Both the position numbers and the translations under genes were made by a program. Shown here piece by piece: positions 37,839 to 47,623 of a DNA stretch of 64,000 nt. The stretch is taken from contig NZ_CP031417.1 of assembly GCF_003367395.1 (NCBI RefSeq), positions 3,596,001-3,660,000 on the forward strand. The letters are read 5' to 3'. Source of the DNA: Pseudolabrys taiwanensis. GTDB taxonomy: Bacteria > Pseudomonadota > Alphaproteobacteria > Rhizobiales > Xanthobacteraceae. The notes beneath the pieces are model-generated. The model did not search any database and was not told where the DNA came from. It saw nothing but the letters and a program-made list of their open reading frames with translations. How positions within the stretch are numbered: position 1 is the stretch's first letter; every line of letters begins with the position of its first letter.

Positions 37839-39962
37839 ATGGCCTCCGGACGGGGACAGTCAGGCGGCCGGCGAGAGCCGGCCTTCGATGCCGCACCGCC
37901 GGTGCGCGTGTCCGCCGGCGAGCGGCCCTCTGGCGGCAGCAACAAGCCTGCTCCGCGCCGCAAGAAATCGAAGAAGTCGAAGCGCAACCGGCGCCCTCTT
38001 TTGGTGCGCATGGCCTACTGGTGCCTCGTGCTCGGCCTCTGGCTGGGCATCGGCGCGCTCGGCGCCGTGCTCTATGTCGGCGCGCATCTGCCGCCGATCC
38101 AATCGCTGGAGATTCCGAAGCGGCCGCCGTCGATTCAGATCGTCGACGATGACGGCCATGCCCTGGCGCGGCGCGGCGATCTCGCCGGCGCGCCGTTGTC
38201 GCTGAAGGAAATGCCGCCTTATGTGCCGCGCGCCTTCGTCGCCATCGAGGACCGGCGTTTCTACGATCACTACGGCGTCGATCCGCTGGGCATTGCGCGT
38301 GCGCTTGTCGCCAACGTCCTGCATCGCGGCGTCGCGCAAGGCGGCTCGACCATCACGCAACAGCTCGCCAAGAACCTGTTCCTCACGCAAGAGCGCACGC
38401 TGACGCGCAAGGTGCAGGAGGCGCTGCTGTCGCTGTGGCTGGAGCGCAAGTTCTCCAAGACGCAGATCATGGAGCTGTACCTCAACCGCGTCTATTTCGG
38501 CGCGGGCGCCTACGGCATCGAACAGGCCTCGCAGCGCTACTTCGGCAAATCCGCGAAGCAACTCACCGTCGCGGAAGCGGCACTGCTTGCCGGACTCGTG
38601 AAGTCGCCGTCGCGACTCGCGCCCACACGCAACTTCGACGCCGCCGAAAACCGCGCCAAGATCGTGCTCGCCGCCATGGCCGAGCTCGGCTTCATCAACG
38701 CCGCGACCGAGAAGGTGGCCTTGGCGAAACCGCCGCGCATCGTCGCGCAGGCCGCCAACGGCTCGATCAATTACGTCGCCGACTGGGTTATGGACGTGCT
38801 CAACGACGTACTCGGCCATGTCGAGCAGGACGTCATCGTCTACACGACCATCGACGGCGCCTTGCAGACGACAGCGGAAAAGGCGCTCACCGAGGAGCTC
38901 GCCGCCAAAGGCGACAAAGCCGGTGTCGGGCAAGGCGCGCTCGTCGCCATGACCCCGGACGGGGCCGTGCGCGTCATGGTCGGCGGCCGTAACTACGCCG
39001 AAAGCCAGTTCAATCGCGCCGTCGCCGCCAAGCGCCAGCCCGGATCCGCGTTCAAGCCCTTCGTCTATCTCACCGCGCTCGAGCACGGGCTCACGCCCGA
39101 CACGATCCGCGAAGACCGGCCGATCAACATCAAAGGCTGGCAGCCCGAGAACTATGGCCGCGAGTATTACGGCCCGGTCACACTGACCAAGGCGTTGGCG
39201 ATGTCGCTCAATACGGTGTCGGTGCGGCTGACCATGGAAATGACGCCGATGGCGGTGATCCGCACCGCGCATCGGCTTGGCATCGCCTCCCGACTTGAGG
39301 CCAATGCCTCGATCGCGCTCGGCACGTCGGAAGTATCGATGCTCGAATTGGTCGGCGCCTATGCGCCCTTCGCCAACGGCGGCTACGCCATCGTGCCGCA
39401 CGTCATCGACCGAGTCACCTTGAGCAACGGCAAGGTTCTCTACGCGCGCAGCAATCAGCAATTCGGCCGCATCATCGACGCGCGCTATGTGGCGATGATG
39501 AACGCGATGATGACCGAGACGCTGACCATCGGCACCGCGCACAAGGCGACGTTGCCGGGCTGGCCCGCCGCCGGCAAAACCGGCACGTCACAAGATTTCC
39601 GCGACGCCTGGTTCATCGGCTACACGTCAAACCTCGTGACGGGCGTGTGGCTTGGCAATGACGACGGCTCGCCGACCAAGAAGGTGACCGGCGGCGGCAT
39701 GCCGGTCGAGATCTGGAGCCGCTTCATGCGCGCCGCCCACCAAGGCGTGCCGGTCGCAAACCTGCCGGGCAGCGAGATGCGCAGCAGCGGCGGCTTCCTG
39801 TCGAATCTGTTCGGCGGCGGCAACGATGCACCCGCACCGCGCTCCGCTACCGCGGCACCGACACCGCCCGCGCCGGTTCAATCGGCCAACAACGCGCCGC
39901 CCGCGCGCGACGGCGCCAGCCTCGACGGTTATCTGCTGCAGAACCTGTTCGGCCGCCGCTAG
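37839..39962 (+). CDS. Class A penicillin-binding protein (PBP1A type)
   Basis: 707 residues from the ATG at 37839. A basic cytoplasmic tail (RRKKSKKSKRNRR) precedes one membrane anchor (LVLGLWLGIGALGAVLYVGA). The glycosyltransferase 51 domain has EDRRFYDHYGVDPLGIARAL and QGGSTITQQLAKNLF. The transpeptidase domain has the active-site serine in PGSAFKPFVYL, SLNTVS and KTGTSQDFRDAWF. The tail is Ala/Pro-rich and poorly conserved. Builds and crosslinks peptidoglycan at the outer face of the inner membrane. Confidence 0.93.
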   Translation: MASGRGQSGGRREPAFDAAPPVRVSAGERPSGGSNKPAPRRKKSKKSKRNRRPLLVRMAYWCLVLGLWLGIGALGAVLYVGAHLPPIQSLEIPKRPPSIQIVDDDGHALARRGDLAGAPLSLKEMPPYVPRAFVAIEDRRFYDHYGVDPLGIARALVANVLHRGVAQGGSTITQQLAKNLFLTQERTLTRKVQEALLSLWLERKFSKTQIMELYLNRVYFGAGAYGIEQASQRYFGKSAKQLTVAEAALLAGLVKSPSRLAPTRNFDAAENRAKIVLAAMAELGFINAATEKVALAKPPRIVAQAANGSINYVADWVMDVLNDVLGHVEQDVIVYTTIDGALQTTAEKALTEELAAKGDKAGVGQGALVAMTPDGAVRVMVGGRNYAESQFNRAVAAKRQPGSAFKPFVYLTALEHGLTPDTIREDRPINIKGWQPENYGREYYGPVTLTKALAMSLNTVSVRLTMEMTPMAVIRTAHRLGIASRLEANASIALGTSEVSMLELVGAYAPFANGGYAIVPHVIDRVTLSNGKVLYARSNQQFGRIIDARYVAMMNAMMTETLTIGTAHKATLPGWPAAGKTGTSQDFRDAWFIGYTSNLVTGVWLGNDDGSPTKKVTGGGMPVEIWSRFMRAAHQGVPVANLPGSEMRSSGGFLSNLFGGGNDAPAPRSATAAPTPPAPVQSANNAPPARDGASLDGYLLQNLFGRR

Positions 39963-41158
39963 AACTTCACGGCTTTCAGCCGCGCCGTGCGCGAGGCAAA
40001 CCACAGGACGAAAGTCAGCACGCCGAACATGCCGATCATGATGGCGACCGGCCAGGCGCTGTGTCCCATCAGCGCGCCGATGCCGGCGCCGCCCGTTGCC
40101 GCGATGCTCTGCTGAAAGACGCCGAACAGCGACGACGCCGCGCCGGCCCGCTCCGGAAACGGCGACAAGGCGCCGGCGATCGATTGCGACAGCACCATGC
40201 CGAGACCGGCGATGTAGATGGCCATCGCCACCGTCAGCGCGATCGCCGATGTCGGCGTCAACGCCAGAGCCACGAGCATCGCGACGCTGCCGATGACCAG
40301 CAGCGCGCTGCCGATGCCCACCACTTTATCGAGGCCGAGATGCGTCACCCGTCGCGCCGCGAAGGTCGAGCCAGACATGTAGCCGAGTGCGCCGAGCGCA
40401 AACAGAATACCGAAGCTGACCGGCGTCAGGCCATACAGATCCTGTAGCACGAAAGCCGCGCTGCTGATCCAGACGATCAGACCGGCATAGCTGAACGTAC
40501 CGAGGCCGAGATAAGCAAGATAAGCAGGGTGGCGCAGCAGCACGCCGAACGAACCGAACATCGACGCCAGCGAGAAATTGTCGGACGAGCGCTGGCGCAG
40601 AGTCTCCGGCAGCAGGAAGACAACGGCGCCGATGCCGGCAAGGCCGATGACCAAGAGCGCGAGAAAGACCGAGCGCCAGCCGAACGCGGTTTGCAGCAAG
40701 CCACCAACCACGGGCGCCAGCACGGGGCCGAGCGCCATCACTGCGGCGATGACCGACAGCTCGCGGCCGGCGCGCGCGCCAGTGTAGAGATCGCGCACGA
40801 CGGCGCGCGTGACGACGAGAAGACCGGCGGCGCCAAATGCCTGAAACACGCGCGCGGCAATCAACAGGTCGATCGAAGCCGCCAGCGAGCAGGCAAGACC
40901 GGCGAGACTATAGATGCCGAGCGCGCCGAGCAGCACCGGCTTGCGGCCGTAGCGGTCGGAGATCGGGCCGTAGAAGATCTGGCCGAACGCCAGGCCGAAC
41001 AAATAGGCGGAGATGGTGAACTGCACCGCCGCGGGCGTCGTGGACAACTGCCGCGTGATGTCCGGCATCGAGGCCAGATACATGTCGGTGGTCAGCGGCC
41101 CGTAGGCGCTCAGGGCAGCCAGCAAGGCCGTGAGCGCGAATGTTCCGGGACGCAGCAT
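39959..41158 (-). CDS. MFS drug-resistance transporter, Bcr/CflA family
   Basis: 399 residues with twelve predicted helices. Bcr/CflA landmarks: STDMYL-like GPLTTDMYLASMPDI at the N-terminus, GPISDRYGRKPVLLGALGIY (motif A) and RVFQAFGAAGLLVVTRAVVRDLY. Probably a proton-coupled exporter of small molecules. Converges with, and overlaps by four bases, the PBP gene on the other strand; transcribed alone. Confidence 0.9.
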   Translation of the reverse strand: MLRPGTFALTALLAALSAYGPLTTDMYLASMPDITRQLSTTPAAVQFTISAYLFGLAFGQIFYGPISDRYGRKPVLLGALGIYSLAGLACSLAASIDLLIAARVFQAFGAAGLLVVTRAVVRDLYTGARAGRELSVIAAVMALGPVLAPVVGGLLQTAFGWRSVFLALLVIGLAGIGAVVFLLPETLRQRSSDNFSLASMFGSFGVLLRHPAYLAYLGLGTFSYAGLIVWISSAAFVLQDLYGLTPVSFGILFALGALGYMSGSTFAARRVTHLGLDKVVGIGSALLVIGSVAMLVALALTPTSAIALTVAMAIYIAGLGMVLSQSIAGALSPFPERAGAASSLFGVFQQSIAATGGAGIGALMGHSAWPVAIMIGMFGVLTFVLWFASRTARLKAVKF

Positions 41159-41168
41159 AATCGTTCCT

Positions 41169-41251
41169 CGTCATGGCCGGTCGCAGACGGGCGCCGGCAT
41201 CCACGTCGGTGCCTCAAAGACGTGGATGGCCGGGACGAAGCCCGGCCATGA
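41169..41251. repeat. Intergenic palindromic repeat, mate of the 21544 element
   Basis: TCATGGCCGG..., GGCATCCACGTC and AAGACGTGGATGGCCGGGAC, GAAGCCCGGCCATGACG; the same inverted-repeat design as 21544-21646. Confidence 0.7.
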
Positions 41252-41289
41252 CGATGAACTACCTCAGTCCCGAAGCGGGCGCCAGCGCC

Positions 41290-42066
41290 TCACTCCTGCA
41301 GCCCATAGCGGTGCAGTTCGGCGCCGTGCGCGTCGAGCCAGGCCTTGGCGCGCTTGAGGTCGGGACAGATGCGCTCGACCAGACGCCAGAAGCGCCGCGA
41401 GTGGTTCATCTCGATCAGGTGCGCAACCTCGTGCGCGGCAAGGTATTCGAGCACGAATGGCGGCGCCATGATCAGGCGCCAGGAATAAGACAAGACGCCG
41501 GTCGACGAGCACGAACCCCAGCGGCTGGTCTGATCGCGCACCGAAACGCGGCCGACCGTGACGCCGAGCGCCTGCGCGGCGGCCCTGCTCGCCGCCTCGA
41601 GGTCGCGCTTGGCTTCGCGCTTGAGGAAGTCGCGCACCCGCCGTGCCACATGCGCCTCGCCGCCGGCGACGCAGAGCATGGCGGCGCCATCGTCGCCGCA
41701 TTCGGTCCATGCCGTGCCGCGCGCGCCGCGGCGGTGCTCGATGCGGTGATCGACGCCGCGCAGCGGCACGATCGTGCCATGCGCAAAGGGAGCGGCCTGC
41801 GGCAGCCGCGCGAGACGCGCCGCGATCCAGGCGCCGTGCTTGTGCGCGAATTCGGACGCCTGCTTAACGCTGCCGCGGGGCGGCATGGTCAGCACGACCT
41901 CGCGCGTCGCGGCATGAATACGCAATGTGTAGCGACGCGCCTGGCGGTGCCGGCGCACGCGCACGGCGAACACGTCGTCTTGAAAGACGACGTCGATGGC
42001 CGCGGGCTCCGCGGTTCCACGATTCTGAAAGAGAGCGCGCAACATTGGCAGCACTTCAGCGATCAC
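41290..42066 (-). CDS. YgjP-like zinc metallopeptidase (DUF45/M48-like)
   Basis: 258 residues. The zinc site is in EYLAAHEVAHLIEMNHSRRF (HExxH about residue 210), with RVSVRDQTSRWGSCSSTGVL just before, the classic YgjP/SprT-like arrangement. N-terminal half has the VRVRRHRQARRYTLRIHAAT strand region. Soluble, cytoplasmic; physiological substrates unknown. Lies between the MFS gene and phaZ, all on the minus strand but separated by repeats or gaps. Confidence 0.85.
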   Translation of the reverse strand: MIAEVLPMLRALFQNRGTAEPAAIDVVFQDDVFAVRVRRHRQARRYTLRIHAATREVVLTMPPRGSVKQASEFAHKHGAWIAARLARLPQAAPFAHGTIVPLRGVDHRIEHRRGARGTAWTECGDDGAAMLCVAGGEAHVARRVRDFLKREAKRDLEAASRAAAQALGVTVGRVSVRDQTSRWGSCSSTGVLSYSWRLIMAPPFVLEYLAAHEVAHLIEMNHSRRFWRLVERICPDLKRAKAWLDAHGAELHRYGLQE

Positions 42067-42124
42067 AGCCCCGCATCAGGCGGGGCCGCCAGTGTGCCAC
42101 GATTCGCCACCCAATGGTGCGCGA

Positions 42125-43513
42125 TCAGTGCTTGGCAGCCCCGTTGCCGGCACGGCGCTTCTGGCCGTTGTGCGACAGCATGAAGTCGGCGATGCGCGGA
42201 GCGATCTCAGAGCGGAACCGCGAGCCGTTGAACACGCCGTAATGGCCGACGCCCGGCTGCATGTAGTGGGCGCGCAGTTCGTCCGGCAGGTTGGCGCACA
42301 AATCCTGCGCCGCCTTGGTCTGGCCGACGGCGGAGATGTCGTCGTTCTCGCCCTCAACCGTCATCAACGCGACGCGCTCGATCGCCTTTGGCTCGATCGG
42401 ACGACCGCGGTGCGTCATCTCGCCCTTCGGCAGCGCGTGCTCGATGAACACGGTCTCGACGGTCTGCAGATAGAACTCAGCCGACAGATCCATGACCGCG
42501 AGATACTCGTCGTAGAATTCGCGGTGCTTCTGCGCCGAGTCGCCGTCGCCCTTGACCAGATGCAGGAACAGATTGTGATGCGCCTCGATATGGCGATCGA
42601 GGTTCATGCTCATGAAGCCGTGAAGCTGCAGGAAGCCCGGATAGACATCGCGCATCACGCCCGGATGCGGGAACGGCACCTTGGTGATGACGTGGCTGCG
42701 GAACCATTCGATGTCGCGCGTGGTCGCGAGCTTGTTGACCGCGGTCGGATTGATGCGCGTATCGATCGGCCCGCCCATCAGGATCATCGAGTTCGGCGCG
42801 TAAGGGTCCTTATCGGCCTCCATCAGCGCCGCGGCCGCCATCACCGGCACCGACGGCTGGCACACGGCGAGCACATGCGTGTCGCCGCCCAGCGCGTGCA
42901 GCATCGAGATGATGTAATCGACATAGTCGTCGAGATCGAAACGGCCCTCGGCGAGCGGCACGAGCTGCGCGTTGCGCCAATCGGTGATGTAGACATCGTG
43001 GTTGGGCAGGAAGGCCTGCACCGTGCCGCGCAACAGCGTCGCGTAATGTCCCGACATCGGCGCGACGATCAAAAGCTTCGGCTGCGGCCGGCGCGGCGGA
43101 CGCGTGAACGCGCGCTCGAAATGCAGCACACGGCAGAACGGACGCTCCCACACCGGCACGATGTGCACGGGCACTTTCTCGCCGCCGACCGTCGTATCGT
43201 CGATCATCCATTCCGGACGGCCGTAACGGCGCGTCGAGCGCTCGAACAGCTCGGCCGCGGCGGCCATCGACTTGCCATAGGTCGTGTGCGTCAGCGGATT
43301 GACCGGGTTCTTGTAGAACAGGCGCGTCGCGTCGGCCAAGGCGCGCGCCGGATTAAGCGCCGCGTGGCCCATTTCGTAGAGCCAGTACATCGGCGTCGCG
43401 AGCAAAAGCCCGCTGTCGCCGGGCAGCGTCGCCGCCCCGTCAAATTCACCAATTGCCATCGATTTAGGCCCCGGCCTATTTTGCACCGCGGCACCCTGTC
43501 GCTTTTCCGTCAT
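42125..43513 (-). CDS. phaZ: Intracellular polyhydroxyalkanoate depolymerase
   Basis: 462 residues. Family start LYEMGHAALNPARALADATR. The lipase-box-like active site uses a cysteine (HVLAVCQPSVPVMAAAALME). HIVPVWERPFCRVLHFERAF and QPGVGHYGVFNGSRFR near the C-terminus, with a likely catalytic histidine, fit PhaZ1-type granule-associated enzymes. It mobilises stored polyhydroxybutyrate. Single gene on the minus strand. Confidence 0.92.
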   Translation of the reverse strand: MTEKRQGAAVQNRPGPKSMAIGEFDGAATLPGDSGLLLATPMYWLYEMGHAALNPARALADATRLFYKNPVNPLTHTTYGKSMAAAAELFERSTRRYGRPEWMIDDTTVGGEKVPVHIVPVWERPFCRVLHFERAFTRPPRRPQPKLLIVAPMSGHYATLLRGTVQAFLPNHDVYITDWRNAQLVPLAEGRFDLDDYVDYIISMLHALGGDTHVLAVCQPSVPVMAAAALMEADKDPYAPNSMILMGGPIDTRINPTAVNKLATTRDIEWFRSHVITKVPFPHPGVMRDVYPGFLQLHGFMSMNLDRHIEAHHNLFLHLVKGDGDSAQKHREFYDEYLAVMDLSAEFYLQTVETVFIEHALPKGEMTHRGRPIEPKAIERVALMTVEGENDDISAVGQTKAAQDLCANLPDELRAHYMQPGVGHYGVFNGSRFRSEIAPRIADFMLSHNGQKRRAGNGAAKH

Positions 43514-43600
43514 AGCGTCAACATAGAGATAAGTTCTTGGCGCCCGGTTTACAACGCCAACCGCTACAATTAAGCGACTGTAATATAACGCATATTTGAA

Positions 43601-44425
43601 CTATTCGCCGGTTTGGAGCAGGCTGCCCTGCTCGCGCGCGCTCTGCAAAAGCTTCATGAATGCGAATGATGCAGCTGCGAACAAGACGACATTGAAGACG
43701 AAGGCCTCCGCCATCAGGTCGGCGCGGAACACGTGGTTAATGAGCAGGGCGCGCATGCCCTCGAACACGTAAGTCGGCGGCAAGGCCCACGCGACGTATT
43801 GCAGCCAGTGCGGCAGCACCGCGACCGGATAATAAACGCACGTCAGCGGCAGGAACAAAAACATAATGGTCCAGGCCAAGCTCTCGGCGCCCATACCGTT
43901 ACGCAGCAGCAGACCGGACACGAAGATGCCGATCGACCAACTCGTCAGAATGAGATTGATGAAGAACGCCGCGAGCGCGAAGCCCATCGACCACAAATTG
44001 AAGTCGAAGAAGAAGATGGCGAGGATCGTCACCGGCACCATGCCGATCGCGAGGCGGATGATGCTCATGATCATCAGCGATGCGATGAACTCGACCGGGC
44101 GCAGCGGCGACATCATGATGTTGCCGAGGTTGCGCGCGTACATCTCCTCGAGAAACGAAATCGAGAAGCCGAGCTGACCGCGGAACAGAATGTCCCACAG
44201 CAGCACGGCGCCGATGAAGGCGCCGCCGGTGCGCGCGAAGAAGCTGTCGTTCTGCGAGACGTAGAGCTGCAGGAAGCCCCACATCAGCATCTGCACCGTC
44301 GGCCAATAGATCAGGTCGAGCACGCGCGGCCACGACGAGCGCAGCAGATACCAATAGCGCCGCACCATCGCGGCAACGCGCGTCAACGAGAACGAGGCTG
44401 GTGAGGCGGCAGGCAAGGCGCTCAT
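43601..44425 (-). CDS. ABC-2 type transporter permease
   Basis: 274 residues from the inner ATG (44425), which gives MSALPAASPASFSLTRVAAM; a start 13 codons upstream is possible. Six hydrophobic helices typical of ABC-2 permeases (LIYWPTVQMLMWGFLQLY; SMGFALAAFFINLILTSWSI; MFLFLPLTCVYYPVAVLPHW). Works with the ATPase encoded 141 bases upstream on the same strand; a repeat fills the gap. Probably an exporter; cargo unknown. Confidence 0.88.
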   Translation of the reverse strand: MSALPAASPASFSLTRVAAMVRRYWYLLRSSWPRVLDLIYWPTVQMLMWGFLQLYVSQNDSFFARTGGAFIGAVLLWDILFRGQLGFSISFLEEMYARNLGNIMMSPLRPVEFIASLMIMSIIRLAIGMVPVTILAIFFFDFNLWSMGFALAAFFINLILTSWSIGIFVSGLLLRNGMGAESLAWTIMFLFLPLTCVYYPVAVLPHWLQYVAWALPPTYVFEGMRALLINHVFRADLMAEAFVFNVVLFAAASFAFMKLLQSAREQGSLLQTGE

Positions 44426-44458
44426 TATAAGTTCACTCTGCTCGATACTTGCTGAAGC

Positions 44459-44556
44459 CGTCATCCCGGGCGAGCGCAGCGAGACCCGGGATCCAGTACG
44501 CCATGCCCTCTCGATAGACTGCGGCGTACTGGGTCCCCGCTTTCGCGGGGACGACG
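44459..44556. repeat. Composite inverted repeat inside the ABC transporter operon
   Basis: GTCATCCCGGGCGAGCGCAG, GGGATCCAGTACGCCATGCC, CTGCGGCGTACTGGGTCCCC and GCTTTCGCGGGGACGACG. It sits between the ATPase and the permease genes, so it would lie within their shared mRNA and fold into a strong hairpin there. Confidence 0.8.
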
Positions 44557-44566
44557 AGAACTAAAT

Positions 44567-45322
44567 TCATTGCGCCGCCTCCCGGTTACGCCCGCGCGCG
44601 ACATCGAGGAACACATCCTCCAATGTCTCGCGGCCGTAGCGCGTCAGCAGCTGCGCCGGCGTATCGTCGTCCTCGACCTTGCCGCGCTTCATGATGATGA
44701 CGCGCTCGCACAGCCGCTCCACCTCGAGCATGTTGTGCGAGGCGAGCAGGATGGTCGCGCCATAGGTATGGCGGAAATGCTCGAGCCGACCGCGCACCCA
44801 ATCGGCGGTATCTGGATCGAGCGAGGCCGTCGGCTCGTCGAGCAACAGCACCTCGGGCCGGTTGAGCAGCGACTTGGCCAGCGACACGCGCGTCTTCTGC
44901 CCCGCCGACAGCTTGCCGCTCGGGCGGTCGAGCAGATCGACGAGATCGAGATCGGCCGCAAGCTCGCGAATACGCCCCTCGATGTCGGGCACGGCGTAGA
45001 GCTGCGCGAACACCGACAGGTTCTGCCGCACCGTCAGCCGCATCGGCAGATCGACATAGGGGCTTTCGAAATTCATCCGGTGCAGAACGCGATAACGCTC
45101 GTTCGGCATCTCCGCCCCTAGCACCCGCACGGTGCCGGAGGTGGGGGTGACGAGGCCCATGATCATCGCAATGGTGGTGGTCTTGCCAGCGCCGTTGCCG
45201 CCGAGCAGCCCGGTGACCGAGCCCGCCGGCAGCCGGAACGAGATGCCGTCGACGGCGGTCCCGGTCTTGTAGCGCTTGACGAGGCTGTCGACGACGATGG
45301 CGGAGGTGTTCTGCGCGTCCAT
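44567..45322 (-). CDS. ABC transporter ATP-binding protein
   Basis: 251 residues, one nucleotide-binding domain: Walker A LLGGNGAGKTTTIAMI, signature SGKLSAGQKTRVSLAKSLL (LSAGQ), Walker B VLLLDEPTASLDPDTADW, H-loop LLASHNMLE. Upstream of the ABC-2 permease on the same strand. The DrrA/NodI-like subgroup exports drugs, polysaccharides or lipids. Confidence 0.9.
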   Translation of the reverse strand: MDAQNTSAIVVDSLVKRYKTGTAVDGISFRLPAGSVTGLLGGNGAGKTTTIAMIMGLVTPTSGTVRVLGAEMPNERYRVLHRMNFESPYVDLPMRLTVRQNLSVFAQLYAVPDIEGRIRELAADLDLVDLLDRPSGKLSAGQKTRVSLAKSLLNRPEVLLLDEPTASLDPDTADWVRGRLEHFRHTYGATILLASHNMLEVERLCERVIIMKRGKVEDDDTPAQLLTRYGRETLEDVFLDVARGRNREAAQ

Positions 45323-45399
45323 GACACGCCAGATGTGACGCCGCGCCGCAGGAATGGCAAGACTTCAATGCGTCGTCTTGGTGACGCCACAGCCTCCGC

Positions 45400-45453
45400 T
45401 CATTCCCGCGCCAGCGGGAATCCAGCGCTGGGTCCCCGCTTTCGCGGGGACGA
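45400..45453. repeat. Short intergenic inverted repeat
   Basis: CATTCCCGCGCCAGCGGGAA and GGGTCCCCGCTTTCGCGGGG; half-length member of the same repeat family, between the divergent ABC ATPase and regB genes. Confidence 0.7.
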
Positions 45454-45518
45454 GCGGCAGACAGCGAGGTCAAAGAGTCGCGTTTGGAGCCGACCGCTCC
45501 GGCCATTACAGTGACCCC

Positions 45519-46838
45519 ATGACCACGCCCGAGCTCGCCCATCACCACCCCCGGCGCAATGTGCGTCTCGACACCTTGGTGCGCCTGCGCTGGCTCGCCA
45601 TCGGCGGACAGACCATCGCCGTGCTCGTGGTCTATCTCGGCCTCGACTTCGATCTGCCGATCTGGGCCTGCATGGCCGTCATCGTGCTGTCGGCCTGGCT
45701 CAACGTGGCGCTGCGCCTGCGCTTCCACACCGCGCAGCGGCTCGACCCCGACCGCGCCGCCTGGCTGCTCGCCTTCGACATCGCCGAGCTCGCGGTGCTG
45801 CTTTTCCTCACCGGCGGTTTGCAGAATCCGTTCGCGTTCCTGTTCCTCGGGCCGGTGCTGCTATCGGCGACGGCGCTGCCCGCGCGCTTCACGGTGATGC
45901 TCGGCGGCTTTGCCATCGCCTGCGCGACGGTCTTGGTCTTCGTGCATTATCCGCTGCCGTGGGACAGCGACGACCCGCTGGAATTGCCGTCGCTCTACAT
46001 GATGGGCGTCTGGTTCTCGATCCTGCTGGCGATCGGCTTCATCGGCGTCTATGCGTGGCAGATCACCGAAGAGTCGCGCCAACTCGCCGACGCCATCACC
46101 GCAACCGAACTCATCCTCGCCCGCGAACAGCATCTGACGCAGCTCGACGGTCTTGCCGCCGCCGCCGCGCACGAACTCGGCACGCCGTTGTCGACCATCG
46201 CGGTGATCGCGAAGGAGTTGCAGAACGCGATACCCGCCTCGTCGCCACATGCCGACGACATCCGCCTGCTGCGTGAGCAAGCGCTGCGCTGCCGCGACAT
46301 TCTAGCCAAGCTGACCAAGCTGTCGTCGGGCCTCGAGCCGTTCGATCGTCTGCCGCTGATGACGGTGATCGAGGAGGTGGTCGCGCCGCATCGCAATTTC
46401 GGCGTCGCCATCGGCGTGACCGCGCCGGAGGATCGCAGCAACGAACCCGTGGTCCAGCGCAACCCGGCTATCTTGTACGGTCTCGGCAACATCCTGGAGA
46501 ACGCGGTCGACTTCGCGGAGAACCGGGTCGTGGTCGGCGCGCAGTGGAACGACGACGAGATCGAGGTCACCATCATCGATGACGGTCCGGGCTTCGCACC
46601 GGAAGTCATGGACAAGATCGGCGAGCCTTACGTTACCAGCCGCCGCCGCAAGCCGAACGATCCCGAAGAGGAACCCGGCGGACTGGGCCTTGGCTTTTTC
46701 ATCGCCAAGACGCTGCTCGAACGCGCGGGCGCAACGCTGGCGCTCGCCAACCTGCCGTCGCCCGATCGCGGCGCCGTCGTTACCGTCCGCTGGCCGCGGG
46801 CGGAACTCGAGCGGCTTCGCGCCGCTGCCGCGGCGTGA
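45519..46838 (+). CDS. regB: Redox-sensing histidine kinase RegB/PrrB/ActS
   Basis: 439 residues from the ATG at 45519. An N-terminal membrane domain with about six helices includes the GGLQNPFAFLFLGPVLLSAT segment, the conserved ubiquinone-site region of this family. The dimerisation helix has the phospho-histidine in AAAAHELGTPLSTIAVIAKE, and the ATPase domain has ILENAVDFAENRV, DDGPGF and GGLGLGFFIAKTLLERAGAT. The redox-box cysteine is plausibly in LREQALRCRDIL. With the downstream regulator it forms the global redox switch of photosynthesis, nitrogen and carbon fixation genes in this lineage. Confidence 0.93.
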   Translation: MTTPELAHHHPRRNVRLDTLVRLRWLAIGGQTIAVLVVYLGLDFDLPIWACMAVIVLSAWLNVALRLRFHTAQRLDPDRAAWLLAFDIAELAVLLFLTGGLQNPFAFLFLGPVLLSATALPARFTVMLGGFAIACATVLVFVHYPLPWDSDDPLELPSLYMMGVWFSILLAIGFIGVYAWQITEESRQLADAITATELILAREQHLTQLDGLAAAAAHELGTPLSTIAVIAKELQNAIPASSPHADDIRLLREQALRCRDILAKLTKLSSGLEPFDRLPLMTVIEEVVAPHRNFGVAIGVTAPEDRSNEPVVQRNPAILYGLGNILENAVDFAENRVVVGAQWNDDEIEVTIIDDGPGFAPEVMDKIGEPYVTSRRRKPNDPEEEPGGLGLGFFIAKTLLERAGATLALANLPSPDRGAVVTVRWPRAELERLRAAAAA

Positions 46839-46933
46839 TGACGCGGCTTGTCCGCCCTGGAACCATCACTATTTCTTTATACTGAAGCGTCTCCCGAGCC
46901 GCTAAAATGGCGGCCAAGGCTTAACAAGGATGG

Positions 46934-47521
46934 GTGGAAAGCGTGGATATAGCTGTCGACGACGTCTCTGCGGTGGCCCTGAAAGATGCCATTCCCGGCG
47001 AGCGCACAGTGCTGATCGTCGAGGATGACCGTTCGTTCCTGCAGCGGCTGGCAAAGGCCCTCGAGAGCCGCGGCTTCGTGGTCAATACCGCGGAATCCGT
47101 TGCGGAAGGCTTGTTGCAGGTCGAGCAGGCGGCACCCGCTTTCGCCGTTGTCGATATGCGTCTCGGCGACGGTAACGGCCTCGACGTGATATCGGCGCTC
47201 AAGACCCGCCGGCCCGAAGCCCGCGCCATCATCCTCACCGGCTACGGCAACATCGCCACGGCTGTGAACGCGGTGAAGCTCGGCGCGGTCGATTATCTCG
47301 CCAAGCCCGCCGATGCGGACGACGTCGTCGCGGCGCTGCTGGCGCAGGACAACAGCAAGATCGATCCGCCGGAAAATCCGATGTCGGCCGACCGCGTGCG
47401 CTGGGAACACATCCAGCGCATTTACGAGATGTGCGGCCGCAACGTGTCGGAAACCGCGCGCCGGCTCAACATGCACCGCCGCACGTTGCAGCGCATTCTC
47501 GCGAAACGCGCGCCGAAGTAA
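46934..47521 (+). CDS. regA: Redox response regulator RegA/PrrA/ActR
   Basis: 195 residues from a GTG at 46934; another GTG three codons later is possible. Receiver domain with acidic pair VEDDRSFLQRLAKAL and the aspartate in VVDMRLGDGNGLDV. The C-terminus carries the invariant Fis-type helix-turn-helix of this family (NVSETARRLNMHRRTLQRIL). Located 95 bases after regB on the same strand, the normal regBA order. Confidence 0.95.
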   Translation: MESVDIAVDDVSAVALKDAIPGERTVLIVEDDRSFLQRLAKALESRGFVVNTAESVAEGLLQVEQAAPAFAVVDMRLGDGNGLDVISALKTRRPEARAIILTGYGNIATAVNAVKLGAVDYLAKPADADDVVAALLAQDNSKIDPPENPMSADRVRWEHIQRIYEMCGRNVSETARRLNMHRRTLQRILAKRAPK

Positions 47522-47539
47522 GCGCAGCTCCTCGCACTG

Positions 47540-47606
47540 TCATCGTCCGCGAAAGCGGGGACCCAGTTGTAACTCAGAACTGGATTCCCGCTTTCGCGGG
47601 AATGAA
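47540..47606. repeat. Intergenic inverted repeat after regA
   Basis: CGTCCGCGAAAGCGGGGACC, then AACTGGATTCCCGCTTTCGC and GGGAATGA. It lies between the convergent regA and mmcB genes, a likely bidirectional terminator position. Confidence 0.75.
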
Positions 47607-47623
47607 CGGAGTATGCGGCACCG